NCBI RefSeq assembly: GCF_009857815.1
Contig: NZ_WVVW01000001.1
Location: 186,001-250,000 of the forward strand
Source: Pseudomaricurvus sp. HS19
GTDB taxonomy: Bacteria; Pseudomonadota; Gammaproteobacteria; Pseudomonadales; Cellvibrionaceae
Reading direction: 5' to 3'
Length of the DNA: 64,000 bases
In this document: positions 53,078 to 61,482 of the stretch, in pieces
Position numbering within the stretch: position 1 is the stretch's first letter
Layout of the letters: each line of letters opens with the position of its first letter
Translations under genes and position numbers: made by a program
The notes under the pieces: model-generated
The model's database searches: none
What the model saw: only the letters and a program-made list of their open reading frames with translations
What the model was told of the DNA's origin: nothing

Positions 53078-53998
53078 ATGTCAGAGCTCAGATTCGATAA
53101 TCGTGTCGCGGTCATCACCGGTGCCGGCCGTGGTCTTGGGCGCACCTACGCGCTGTTGCTGGCGTCGAAGGGCGCACGGGTGGTGGTCAATGATCCGGGC
53201 GGCAGCCTTGATGGCGACGGTGTGGATGCCAGTCCGGCGCAAGCGGTGGTGGAGGAGATCCGGGCCGCCGGCGGCGAGGCCATTGCGAGCCTGGAGTCGG
53301 TGGCAACGCCGGCAGGAGGGCGGGCGATTATTGACGCAGCCCTGCAGCATTATGGGGGTATTGATATCCTGATCCACAACGCCGGCAACGTGCGTCCCGG
53401 GCCCTTGAAAAGCATGTCTTGTGACGATTTTGAAACGGTGCTGGATGTTCACCTGCGCGGCGCTTTTCATGTAGTGCGCCCGGCGTTTCCCCTCATGTGT
53501 GAGGCCGGTTACGGGCGCATTGTGCTGACGTCTTCCATCGGTGGTCTGTATGGCAATCACGATGTCCTCAATTACGCGGTAGCCAAATCCGGGATGATTG
53601 GTCTTAACAATGTGGCCGCCATCGAGGGTGAGCCCGAGGGAGTTAAGTGCAACATCATCGTCCCCGGCGCCGTCACACGCATGGCGGAAGGGATCGATAT
53701 TTCGGCCTATCCGCCCATGGGCCCGGAACTGGTGGCGCCGGTGGTGGGGTGGCTGGCCCACGAGCGTTGCTCCATCAACGGTGAGATGCTGGTCTCTATT
53801 GCCGGCCGCGTTGCCAAAGCCTATGTGGCCGAAAGTGAAGGCGTGTATCGCGGTGACTGGGATATCAATCAGGTGGATGAGCAGATGGCCTCCATCAGGA
53901 ACAGTGAAAAGCCGGTTGTCTTCCCGGTGGTGCCCGACGGGCACAAGGAGCATATTCTTTACAGTTTTGAAATGGCCAACCGCGCGCGCAATGCGTAG
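53078..53998 (+). CDS. SDR family oxidoreductase, 17-beta-HSD4/MFE-2-like dehydrogenase, second copy
   Basis: The 306-residue enzyme is a paralogue of 41529-42455, with the same insertion after strand 2 (NDPGGSLDGDGVDASPAQAV), TGAGRGLGRTYALLLASKGA, LIHNAGNVRPG, LTSSIGG, YAVAK and AHERCSINGEMLVSIAGRV. It should dehydrogenate a 3-hydroxyacyl-CoA or cyclic hydroxy compound. ATG at 53078 has a GGAAA upstream and gives the family N-terminus; an earlier ATG at 53027 does not. It precedes the OYE gene in the same direction. Confidence 0.87.
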   Translation: MSELRFDNRVAVITGAGRGLGRTYALLLASKGARVVVNDPGGSLDGDGVDASPAQAVVEEIRAAGGEAIASLESVATPAGGRAIIDAALQHYGGIDILIHNAGNVRPGPLKSMSCDDFETVLDVHLRGAFHVVRPAFPLMCEAGYGRIVLTSSIGGLYGNHDVLNYAVAKSGMIGLNNVAAIEGEPEGVKCNIIVPGAVTRMAEGIDISAYPPMGPELVAPVVGWLAHERCSINGEMLVSIAGRVAKAYVAESEGVYRGDWDINQVDEQMASIRNSEKPVVFPVVPDGHKEHILYSFEMANRARNA

Positions 53999-54105
53999 TC
54001 TCTGTCCATTACCCCTGGATGGTACCGCAGTCGCGCGTGTCTAAACGCGGCCTGCATTGATCTTAAATTGGAGTGCAAAACAATAATTGCTACGGAGTGA
54101 AGCCG

Positions 54106-55269
54106 ATGTACAGCCCGAAAGACCTTGATCCCCTGTTTCAGCCGTTACAGCTGAACGGGTTAACCCTGCCCAACCGTTTGGCCATGGCTCCCATGACCCG
54201 CGGTTTTTGCCCCGGCAATGTGCCGACCGATCAGGTGGCGGCCTACTACCGGCGTCGCGCCGAAGGGGGCACCGCGCTGCTGATCAGTGAAGGGGTGGGT
54301 ATCGACCATCCTGCAGCCGTCGGCATCGGTGCCGGGTCGGCGGAACACGTCCCCGTCATGTACGGTGATGAGGCCATCGCGGGCTGGAAAAAAGTGGTCG
54401 ATGAGGTGCATCAGGGGGGCGGATTTATTTTTCCCCAGCTCTGGCATCAGGGCGGTTTTCGTTTGCCGGGCACCGGCCCTGTGCCCTCGGCCGAAACCAT
54501 CAGCCCGTCCGGCAGCTGGGGCCCCACCGACCGGCGTACCAATGCCCATGCCGAGTACATGGAAGCCTATGCCAAGCCCCACAAGGCCATGACGGAGGAG
54601 GACGTCAGTGATGTGGTGTCCGCATTCGCGCGCAGCGCCGTTATCGCCCAGGAGATTGGTTTTGACGGCATCGCCATTCACGGTGCCAGTGGTTACCTGA
54701 TTGACAGCTTCCTGTGGCCGGAGACCAACAGGCGCACGGATCGCTACGGCGGCGATATGACAGGCCGCAGCCGCTTTGCCGCTGAAATTGTGCAGGCGAT
54801 TCGCAACGCGGTGGGGCCTGACATGCCTATCCTGTTCCGCTTTGGTCAGTGGAAACAGCAGGACTTCGATGCCCGGATCGCGGAAACCCCGGATGAGTTG
54901 GGAGTCATGCTGACCGCCCTGGCCGATGCGGGTGTTGATATGTTTGATGCCAGCACGCTCTATTTCAATAAGCCCGCGTTTGAAGGTTCGCCCTTGCCTC
55001 TGGCGGCCTGGACCAAACAGCTGAGCGGCAAGCCGTCCATGGCGGTGGGCGGCATAGGCCTGTCTGAAAGCCTGTTTAATTCACTGAGTATCGGCGGCGC
55101 TACGGTAGAAAAGAACTACTTTGAAGCGGCCGAGCGGATGGCCCGGGGGGAGTTTGACTCTCTGGCACTGGGGCGGGCATTGATTTCCGATCCTGACTGG
55201 GCCAACAAGGTGAGGGCGGGTGAGGAGCCCGCTGTTTTTCGCCGCGAAGACCTCGCTCAACTGATTTAA
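54106..55269 (+). CDS. Old Yellow Enzyme family NADH:flavin oxidoreductase
   Basis: The 387-residue protein has NRLAMAPMTRGFC, LLISEGVGIDHPA, FPQLWHQGGFRLPG and the active-site segment GIAIHGASGYLIDSFLWPETNRRTDRYGG, followed by VGGIGL near the C-terminus. It uses FMN and NAD(P)H to reduce the C=C of an enone or enal. The usual substrate-binding pair is His-x-x-His/Asn; here the second residue is Ser (HGAS), an unusual change. GGAGTGA precedes the ATG at 54106. It follows the SDR by 107 bases and may belong to the same unit. Confidence 0.9.
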   Translation: MYSPKDLDPLFQPLQLNGLTLPNRLAMAPMTRGFCPGNVPTDQVAAYYRRRAEGGTALLISEGVGIDHPAAVGIGAGSAEHVPVMYGDEAIAGWKKVVDEVHQGGGFIFPQLWHQGGFRLPGTGPVPSAETISPSGSWGPTDRRTNAHAEYMEAYAKPHKAMTEEDVSDVVSAFARSAVIAQEIGFDGIAIHGASGYLIDSFLWPETNRRTDRYGGDMTGRSRFAAEIVQAIRNAVGPDMPILFRFGQWKQQDFDARIAETPDELGVMLTALADAGVDMFDASTLYFNKPAFEGSPLPLAAWTKQLSGKPSMAVGGIGLSESLFNSLSIGGATVEKNYFEAAERMARGEFDSLALGRALISDPDWANKVRAGEEPAVFRREDLAQLI

Positions 55270-55362
55270 CCGTCAATAACTCTGCAGGCTGCGTTAGCTG
55301 CAACCGGCCGCCCGAGGCCTGGGGTGACTCCGGGCGGTGGGGTGCACGTCCCTTTACCATTG

Positions 55363-55402
55363 GATTCGCGAATTGACACACCTTTTTCGTAAAATGATTA
55401 CC
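55363..55402 (+). promoter_or_regulatory. Conserved ~40-bp element upstream of first TonB receptor
   Basis: The block from GATTCGCGAATTGACACACC to TTCGTAAAATGATTACC is nearly repeated at 62616-62656 before the second TonB receptor (about 30 of 40 positions agree by eye, with a one-base gap). It contains a TTGACA-like hexamer (55373-55378) that could be a -35 box. It lies 158 bases before the receptor start. Confidence 0.65.
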
Positions 55403-55559
55403 TCTGCGGTTTGGCCCTTGCTGACAATTATTCTTTTGATTGTGATCGAAAGGCTGCAGCTGCGTCAGTACTAACATTCCATGACCGACCTCGCCGGCCG
55501 CCTGTTGCGGCCGGTGCGAGAAGACGCAACACACGACAATAAAAATAACAGGAGAACCC

Positions 55560-57779
55560 ATGACGAAATCCATCCCTTTTATCGCCCGCAAGCCTCTGAC
55601 CTGGCGTCCGCTGACCAGGCTGCCGGCGGCATTGCCGCTCAGTCTGTTAATAACTGGTATTTGCGGCATCCCCCAGGCTTCTGCTCAGCAGAGCGGTTTC
55701 CTGGAAGAGGTCACCGTGACCGCCCAGCGCCGCGCCGAGCGTTCAGCCGATGTGCCAATCAGCATCACCACCCTGGGGGCGGACCTGCTGGGCAAGGGGG
55801 ATGTGCAGCAGCTCAGTGACATCATGAAGCTGACACCCGGGCTGCGCTTTGACAATCAGGGGTCCCTGGCGCAACCAACGATACGTGGCGTGGGTACCGC
55901 GGTGGCGGTCTCCGGTGGCGGCTCCAACGTGGGCATCTACACCGACGGCTTCCTGTCGCCCAATCCGTTTTTTGTCGATTCCGAACTGCTTAATGTGGAG
56001 AGCGTGCAGGTGCTGAAAGGGCCCCAGGGCACACTGTTCGGGCGCAACTCTACCGGCGGTGCCATTCTGGTGACCACCAGCGAGCCCAGCAGTGAGGTTC
56101 GGGCAGAGACCGAATTCTCCTATGGCAGCTACGACACAAAAAGTGCCAAAGCTTACGCCACTGGCGGACCCAGTGAGTCGCTGGCTTTCGACGTGGCCGC
56201 GCAGATTCGCCAAAGCGACAACTTTGTTGACAACATTACTACCGGTCGTGATGACGCGGCCGCCTACGATAACTGGATGTTGCGACTGGGCATGCGCTGG
56301 GATATTACGGACCGCACCTCCGCAATCCTGCGCTACACCCACACCGATAACGATGACCGCACGGCGGTGACGCCAAATGGTTTCGAAGAGGGGGGACGGG
56401 TATACAGCTCTTCCCTGTTGTGGGGCGCGTCGGTCGCCACTGAACCGGATGAAGTGTCGGTTGATTTCCAGCCGGAGTTTTTCGCTGAAAGCGATGTGTA
56501 TCAGTTGACACTCAAACATCAACTGGACGGCGCGACCCTGACCTCCTACACCCAATACCGGCGCGAACGTACCAAGAATGAGATGGACTTCGATTTCTCC
56601 TCGGCCACGTTTTTCCATTACAAGTACGATGTAAACAGCGATATTTTCACCCAGGAGTTTCTGCTGGCGTCTGATTCTGACAGCGCCCTGCAATGGACGA
56701 CGGGTCTGTTCCTGTTTATGGACGACAACGAGTTCGTCAACAATCAGGGTGATCAGGGGACCGGCTTTATTATCAATGGCGGCTCCGGTACTGACTCGCG
56801 GTCCATTGCCGCCTTCGGGGACGCCACCTATGAGCTGACAGACAATCTGTTCCTGACCGGTGGCCTGCGGGTCAGCTACGATACAACCCAGGATGCCTAT
56901 TTGACCGTAGCGGCGGACGGCATGGGTGGGATCACGCAGCAGGACGTGGACGATATCAGTGATACCAACGTCTCCCCGCGTGTCGTGTTGCGCTATACCC
57001 CCACGGATAGCTCCAGCGTCTATGCTTCCTATACCAAGGGCTTTAAGTCCGGGCTTCTCAATGTCGGTGGTACCAGTACCCAGGGTATCGAAGTTGATCC
57101 TGAAGAAATTAATGCCTACGAGTTGGGATACAAGTACGCGTCTGCTGACCTGACCTTTGATATTGCCGCGTTTTATTATGACTACCAGGACCTGCAGGTG
57201 GCCACCTACGATGGCCCCCGCAGCCTGATCGAGAATGCTGCGGATTCCAGCGTGTACGGCCTGGATGCCCAGCTGCGGGTGGCGTTGACGGATGCCCTGA
57301 GCATCAATGTTGGCGGCGCTTACGTGAAAGCGGAATACGATAAATTTGACCGCTCCCAGGCCTGGGAGCAATGCCTCTCGTTTACCGGCTGCAACGGTGC
57401 GCCCTATGGCATATTCGTGCCGGGATACATTGAGGCCGACGGTTATCAGATGCAGCGCTCTCCGGAGTTCACCGCTAATCTGGGAGTACTCTATTCCACC
57501 ATGCTGGGTGGTGGCGCGTTGGATCTGTCCACCACGCTCTACTACACCTCCGACTTTTATTTTGACTCGTCGGAGCAGTTTGGGCAGGACGCCTATGAGC
57601 TGCTGAGTGCCCGGGTGCAGTGGACGGCACCTTCAGAACGTTATTCCGTCGCGCTGTTTGGTGACAACCTGACGGACAGTGAGTACCGCTCGCAGGTATT
57701 GCCGCAGCAGTTGGGCGCCATGTCCATGTGGGGAGCCCCACTGACCGTAGGTGTCTCGCTGAATGTAAAATTTGAGTAA
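55560..57779 (+). CDS. TonB-dependent outer-membrane receptor
   Basis: The 739-residue protein has a Sec signal (LPLSLLITGICGIPQASAQQ), a TonB box (LEEVTVTAQRR), plug motifs SDIMKLTPGLRFDNQG and VLKGPQGTLFGRNSTGGAI, and a beta-barrel with many aromatic strands, ending in VSLNVKFE. It takes up a large or scarce ligand using TonB energy; the Q/R-rich box and GRNSTGGA plug are typical of receptors for siderophores, glycans and hydrophobic molecules. CAGGAG precedes the ATG. It sits before the acyl-CoA synthetase, suggesting import of the pathway substrate. Confidence 0.94.
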   Translation: MTKSIPFIARKPLTWRPLTRLPAALPLSLLITGICGIPQASAQQSGFLEEVTVTAQRRAERSADVPISITTLGADLLGKGDVQQLSDIMKLTPGLRFDNQGSLAQPTIRGVGTAVAVSGGGSNVGIYTDGFLSPNPFFVDSELLNVESVQVLKGPQGTLFGRNSTGGAILVTTSEPSSEVRAETEFSYGSYDTKSAKAYATGGPSESLAFDVAAQIRQSDNFVDNITTGRDDAAAYDNWMLRLGMRWDITDRTSAILRYTHTDNDDRTAVTPNGFEEGGRVYSSSLLWGASVATEPDEVSVDFQPEFFAESDVYQLTLKHQLDGATLTSYTQYRRERTKNEMDFDFSSATFFHYKYDVNSDIFTQEFLLASDSDSALQWTTGLFLFMDDNEFVNNQGDQGTGFIINGGSGTDSRSIAAFGDATYELTDNLFLTGGLRVSYDTTQDAYLTVAADGMGGITQQDVDDISDTNVSPRVVLRYTPTDSSSVYASYTKGFKSGLLNVGGTSTQGIEVDPEEINAYELGYKYASADLTFDIAAFYYDYQDLQVATYDGPRSLIENAADSSVYGLDAQLRVALTDALSINVGGAYVKAEYDKFDRSQAWEQCLSFTGCNGAPYGIFVPGYIEADGYQMQRSPEFTANLGVLYSTMLGGGALDLSTTLYYTSDFYFDSSEQFGQDAYELLSARVQWTAPSERYSVALFGDNLTDSEYRSQVLPQQLGAMSMWGAPLTVGVSLNVKFE

Positions 57780-57875
57780 CGCGTATCGGTGGTCTTGCCA
57801 GGCTTGTTATGACGGGCCAGGCAGGGCACCTGGACGCCCGAATGTTTAAACCAGTTTTAAGGATGTAGAAAGCCT

Positions 57876-59543
57876 ATGTCAGCACTATCAGAATGTATCG
57901 GTATTGCGTTGGAAGATGAGCCCGGCCTTGGCGCCCTGACTCTGTCGGGTTTTATCACTGAAGTCTGTCAGAAGTACCCGGACAGAGAGGCTCTCTACTG
58001 GCGCAATCTGGAAGGTGAAGACCAGCGCTGGAGCTACGCGGAGCTCTATGCCGAATGCGAGAAGGTGGCAAGGTCACTGCTCTCCATGGGTATTGGCAAG
58101 GGCAGCCGTGTGGGCGTGCTGATTACCAACCGTCCGGAATGGATTTTTGCCACCTTCGGCGCGGCACTGGCGGGTGCCGTCACCGTGGCGCTGAACACCT
58201 TTTCCACCCGCAGCGAGCTGCAGCATCAGCTGATGTTGGCGGACGTCGAGGTTCTGGTTCTGGAGCAGAGCGTGGCCTCTCACAGTTTTGTCGAGGATAT
58301 GCTGGAGTTGTGTCCCGGTTTGGCCGCTGCGCCCATGGGGCTCTATCGCCACCCGCAGCTGCCCTTTTTACGCCGCGTGGTGTGTGTGGACGAGGCCGGG
58401 GTGCAGCCGGGTATCCAGAGCTGGGGTGATTTCCTGGCGGAGGGCGCTGACATCCCTGCCGAGCTGGTTACGGCCACCGCCGCCAGCTGCAGCGCGACCG
58501 ACGACGGGCTGATCTTTTTCTCTTCCGGCTCCACCGCCCAGCCGAAGGCCATCCAGCAAAGTCATCGCGCGGCTACCTTGCAGTGCTGGCGCGCCGGTCG
58601 CTGGTATTTGCTTGAGGAAAATGTACGCACCTGGAGTGCGAACGGTTTCTTCTGGTCTGGCAATTTCGCCATGGCGCTGGGCAGTACCCTGTCCGTGGGT
58701 GGCTGTCTGGTGCTGCAGCGTTTTTTCCAGCCGGATGAAAGCCTCGACCTGATACAGCGGGAAAAAGTGTCCATGGCGTTTGCCTGGCCACATCAGTATG
58801 CGCGCCTGAAGGAGTGCCCGGGCTGGGCCAATGCCGATCTGTCGGCGCTGATTTACGTCGACAAAAACGGGATTCTGGGCAGTCACCCGAGCGTTAATAC
58901 GGAGTGGCTGGAACCTAATGGTTACGGCATGACCGAGACCTTTACCTTTATTGCCGGTGGCAATAGTTCGGAAATCACCGATGGCAGTCACGGCCCGGTG
59001 TTGGCGGGTAACACGGTGAGAATTGTGGACCCGGACAGCGGCGAGATTCTGCCCTTGGGGGAGACCGGTGAAATTATTATCAAGGGACCCACACTCACCC
59101 GCGGTTACCTGAAAACCCCACCGGAACAAACGTTTGACGGCAACGGCTTTATTCACACCGCGGATGCCGGTTATCTCTCCGCCGAAGGCACCCTGTTCTG
59201 GAAAGGCCGGCTGGGGGACATTATCAAAACCGGTGGCGCCAACGTGTCGCCCACTGAAATCGATGCGGTGCTGATGCAGCACCCGGATTTGCAAAGCTCG
59301 TTTACCGTTGGTATTCCCGATGAGTTGCTGGGTGAGATCGTTGTTTCCTGCGTCATCCTGAGACAGGGGCGCAGTGCGGACGAGGAGAGTGTCCGCCGTT
59401 TCGGCCGTGAAACGCTGGCGGCGTATAAGGTGCCCAGAAGAGTCCTTTTCTTCACCGAGGAAGAGTTGCCGATGACCGGTTCGAACAAGATCCGGCGATC
59501 GGAGTTGAAAGCGCTGGTGATCGGCCGATTGTCCGACGCTTGA
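57876..59543 (+). CDS. AMP-binding acyl-CoA synthetase/ligase
   Basis: The 555-residue enzyme has the ANL motifs: FFSSGSTAQPKAIQQSHRA (P-loop), NGYGMTETF (A5), TADAGYLSAEGTLFWKGRLGD (A7-A8), IIKTGGANVSP and, near the end, LPMTGSNKIRRSEL with the catalytic Lys. It converts a carboxylic acid to its acyl-CoA through an adenylate. The context of TonB receptor, SnoaL and SDR genes suggests a cyclic or branched acid as substrate. It starts 97 bases after the receptor with AAGGATG near the ATG. Confidence 0.93.
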   Translation: MSALSECIGIALEDEPGLGALTLSGFITEVCQKYPDREALYWRNLEGEDQRWSYAELYAECEKVARSLLSMGIGKGSRVGVLITNRPEWIFATFGAALAGAVTVALNTFSTRSELQHQLMLADVEVLVLEQSVASHSFVEDMLELCPGLAAAPMGLYRHPQLPFLRRVVCVDEAGVQPGIQSWGDFLAEGADIPAELVTATAASCSATDDGLIFFSSGSTAQPKAIQQSHRAATLQCWRAGRWYLLEENVRTWSANGFFWSGNFAMALGSTLSVGGCLVLQRFFQPDESLDLIQREKVSMAFAWPHQYARLKECPGWANADLSALIYVDKNGILGSHPSVNTEWLEPNGYGMTETFTFIAGGNSSEITDGSHGPVLAGNTVRIVDPDSGEILPLGETGEIIIKGPTLTRGYLKTPPEQTFDGNGFIHTADAGYLSAEGTLFWKGRLGDIIKTGGANVSPTEIDAVLMQHPDLQSSFTVGIPDELLGEIVVSCVILRQGRSADEESVRRFGRETLAAYKVPRRVLFFTEEELPMTGSNKIRRSELKALVIGRLSDA

Positions 59544-59608
59544 CGGGTGGCCAATGCCATTCATGGTGAACGGAGGCAATACCAATAATAAGTACAGGAG
59601 GATGCCAC

Positions 59609-60094
59609 ATGACAGATGCTGACCTTCAGTTGGCCGCTGAGTCTTTGAAACTGCAGCAACTGATCCACGACTACTGTTTTGAGCTGGATCTCACCGGAGG
59701 GCTGGATGCCCACCGGTTTTTTACCGAAGACGGCCGGCTGGAAGTGGGAAAAATGTCGATCGACGGCCATGAACAAATGAAAACGTTCTACAAAAATTTT
59801 GTGGATCAGGTGAAGGAGACAGAACCCAGTGGGCAGCGCACCACCCGCCACGTGGTGGCCAACCTGCGCATCAGTTTTCAGGGGGCTGACGCTGCCCAGC
59901 TCGATTTCATCGCCATGAACTACTCCTCCGGTGGTAGTGCTCCGATATTCGGAACCATTGCCCCGACCATCATCTCCGACGCCTGCTGCAAATGTCGCCG
60001 GGGCGCTGATGGCCAATGGCTGATCCACGAGTTCACCGGGGCGCCCATCTTTATGGGTGATGATCCTCTGCAGCAAAAGACCTTAACCGAATAA
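59609..60094 (+). CDS. SnoaL/NTF2-like domain protein, divergent copy
   Basis: The 161-residue protein has the NTF2-like architecture with LIHDYCFELDLTGGLDAHRFFTEDGRLEVG, TRHVVANLRISFQG and DGQWLIHEFTG. It lacks the DRxxIxDCIxRxARG signature of the copies at 42-46 kb, so it is a different branch. A double Cys (DACCKCRR) near the end may bind metal or be structural. AGGAGG lies before the ATG. It falls between the acyl-CoA synthetase and the second DHRS1-like SDR. The reaction is unknown. Confidence 0.8.
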   Translation: MTDADLQLAAESLKLQQLIHDYCFELDLTGGLDAHRFFTEDGRLEVGKMSIDGHEQMKTFYKNFVDQVKETEPSGQRTTRHVVANLRISFQGADAAQLDFIAMNYSSGGSAPIFGTIAPTIISDACCKCRRGADGQWLIHEFTGAPIFMGDDPLQQKTLTE

Positions 60095-60158
60095 TTTGAC
60101 GAAGCTTGCGGGTGCCGTTGCTGCGGCACCTGCTGTCCACGTGAGAGAGGAATCCCGA

Positions 60159-61037
60159 ATGAGTGCAACAAATCTTAAGGGTAAGGTGGCTGTGGTCACT
60201 GGTGCCACCCGCGGTATTGGCAAAGGTATTGCGCAGGTGCTGGCCGAGCAGGGCGCCACAGTCTATGTCACCGGGCGCACAGTCACCAGTGATCCTGCGG
60301 CGTCCTTGCCGGGCACCGTGGCTGATACCGTAGCGCTGTGCAATGAGCGCGGAGCGGGCAGCGGCGGCAGCGCGGTGGGAGTGGCACTCGACTTAATGGA
60401 TCAGAGCTCCATCGCCGCCTTGTTTGCGCGCGTTGCTGAAGAGCAGGGCCGGTTGGATCTGCTGGTCAACAATGCCATGGCAATCCCGGATTCCATGACC
60501 TGGAAGACCGGCTTTTGGGAAAAACCCCTGGATGATGAGTTGGGTATTCTCGATACGGGCCTTCGGGCTGCCTATATTGCTGCCTGGCATGCTGCCCGCA
60601 TCATGGTGCCACAGGGCTCCGGCCTGATCGTCAACCTCTCTGGCTATGTGGGTGTGACCTACACCTACGATGTTCTGTTCGGTACGACCAAGAGCGGTGT
60701 CGATCGCATGGCCCGCGATATGGCGATTGAGCTGAAACCGCACAATGTGGCTTCGCTCTCTTTGTGGCAGGGTTTTACCTTTACCGAGCGTGCCATCAAC
60801 AACCTGAGAGATGTGCCTGGTATGGCCGAGCAGTTAAAGAGTGCGGCGGGCAGTAGCCCGGAATTCCCGGGGCGGGTGATTGCAGCCCTGGCGGCAGAGG
60901 AGGGCATTATGGCCCGCAGCGGAGGCACCTTTATCAATGCCGAGCTGGCTGCAGAGTTTGGTGTTACCGATATCGATGGCCATGAAGTGCCTTCCCTGCG
61001 ACAGGAGCGCGGCTCGCCGATCTGGGAGCCGGTTTGA
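60159..61037 (+). CDS. DHRS1-like SDR with Phe at the catalytic Tyr position, copy 2
   Basis: The 292-residue protein is a paralogue of 43730-44593: TGATRGIGKGIAQVL, VTGRTVTSDPAASLPGTVAD, LVNNAMAIP, LIVNLSGYVG. At YxxxK it reads LFGTTKSGVDRMARDMAIEL (codons CTG TTC GGT ACG ACC AAG), again Phe for Tyr. The shared change suggests it is old and kept by selection rather than a random loss. The start at 60159 has GAGAGGAA upstream and gives the family N-terminus. It is downstream of the SnoaL-like and acyl-CoA synthetase genes. Confidence 0.86.
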   Translation: MSATNLKGKVAVVTGATRGIGKGIAQVLAEQGATVYVTGRTVTSDPAASLPGTVADTVALCNERGAGSGGSAVGVALDLMDQSSIAALFARVAEEQGRLDLLVNNAMAIPDSMTWKTGFWEKPLDDELGILDTGLRAAYIAAWHAARIMVPQGSGLIVNLSGYVGVTYTYDVLFGTTKSGVDRMARDMAIELKPHNVASLSLWQGFTFTERAINNLRDVPGMAEQLKSAAGSSPEFPGRVIAALAAEEGIMARSGGTFINAELAAEFGVTDIDGHEVPSLRQERGSPIWEPV

Positions 61038-61059
61038 TCAGCCAGCTGACGGGCTGCCT

Positions 61060-61461
61060 TCAGCGGGCCGTCAGTTGTTTCATCAGTGGAGTCAGTTTTT
61101 CCATCACGATCAGGGCGTTGAAGTGCTCTGCCACATGGGCAATGCGACCGTCACGCATGTGAAACACAAACACGTAGGTGTTGCTGTAGGGCTCGCCGGT
61201 GAGCAAGGTCGCGTTTGATACCACTTCCGCGACTACCCGGTCCTCTTCTTCCGTCAACGCGCGGATATCAAACTCCAGATGCTCGGGACACATGCGCCGC
61301 AACATGGCGGCCATGGCCTGGTAGCGTTTGCCGTCCGTATCGCCACCGAGGGTGGTCCACGCAGTCATGTCTTCCGTCAAAAGTTCATCGGGCAGGCCGC
61401 CGGCAATGACGGCATCGAAATAGGCTCGTGCCAATTCTTTATTGGTTTTATGGGTTGCCAT
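61060..61461 (-). CDS. Small SnoaL-like/ester-cyclase-type NTF2 fold protein
   Basis: The 133-residue protein has the short SnoaL-like layout: LARAYFDAVIAGG, LLTEDMTAWTT, DIRALTEEEDRVVAEVVSNATLLTG and FVFHMRDGRIAHVAEHFNAL. It resembles the ketosteroid-isomerase/ester-cyclase-like group rather than SnoaL_4. It is on the minus strand, opposite the neighbouring SDR, 21 bases downstream of the MDR gene, so those two may form an operon. AACCACC-containing leader gives a moderate ribosome-binding site (GGAACCACC). The activity is unknown. Confidence 0.78.
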   Translation of the reverse strand: MATHKTNKELARAYFDAVIAGGLPDELLTEDMTAWTTLGGDTDGKRYQAMAAMLRRMCPEHLEFDIRALTEEEDRVVAEVVSNATLLTGEPYSNTYVFVFHMRDGRIAHVAEHFNALIVMEKLTPLMKQLTAR

Positions 61462-61482
61462 GGTGGTTCCTTGTTTTCGGGT

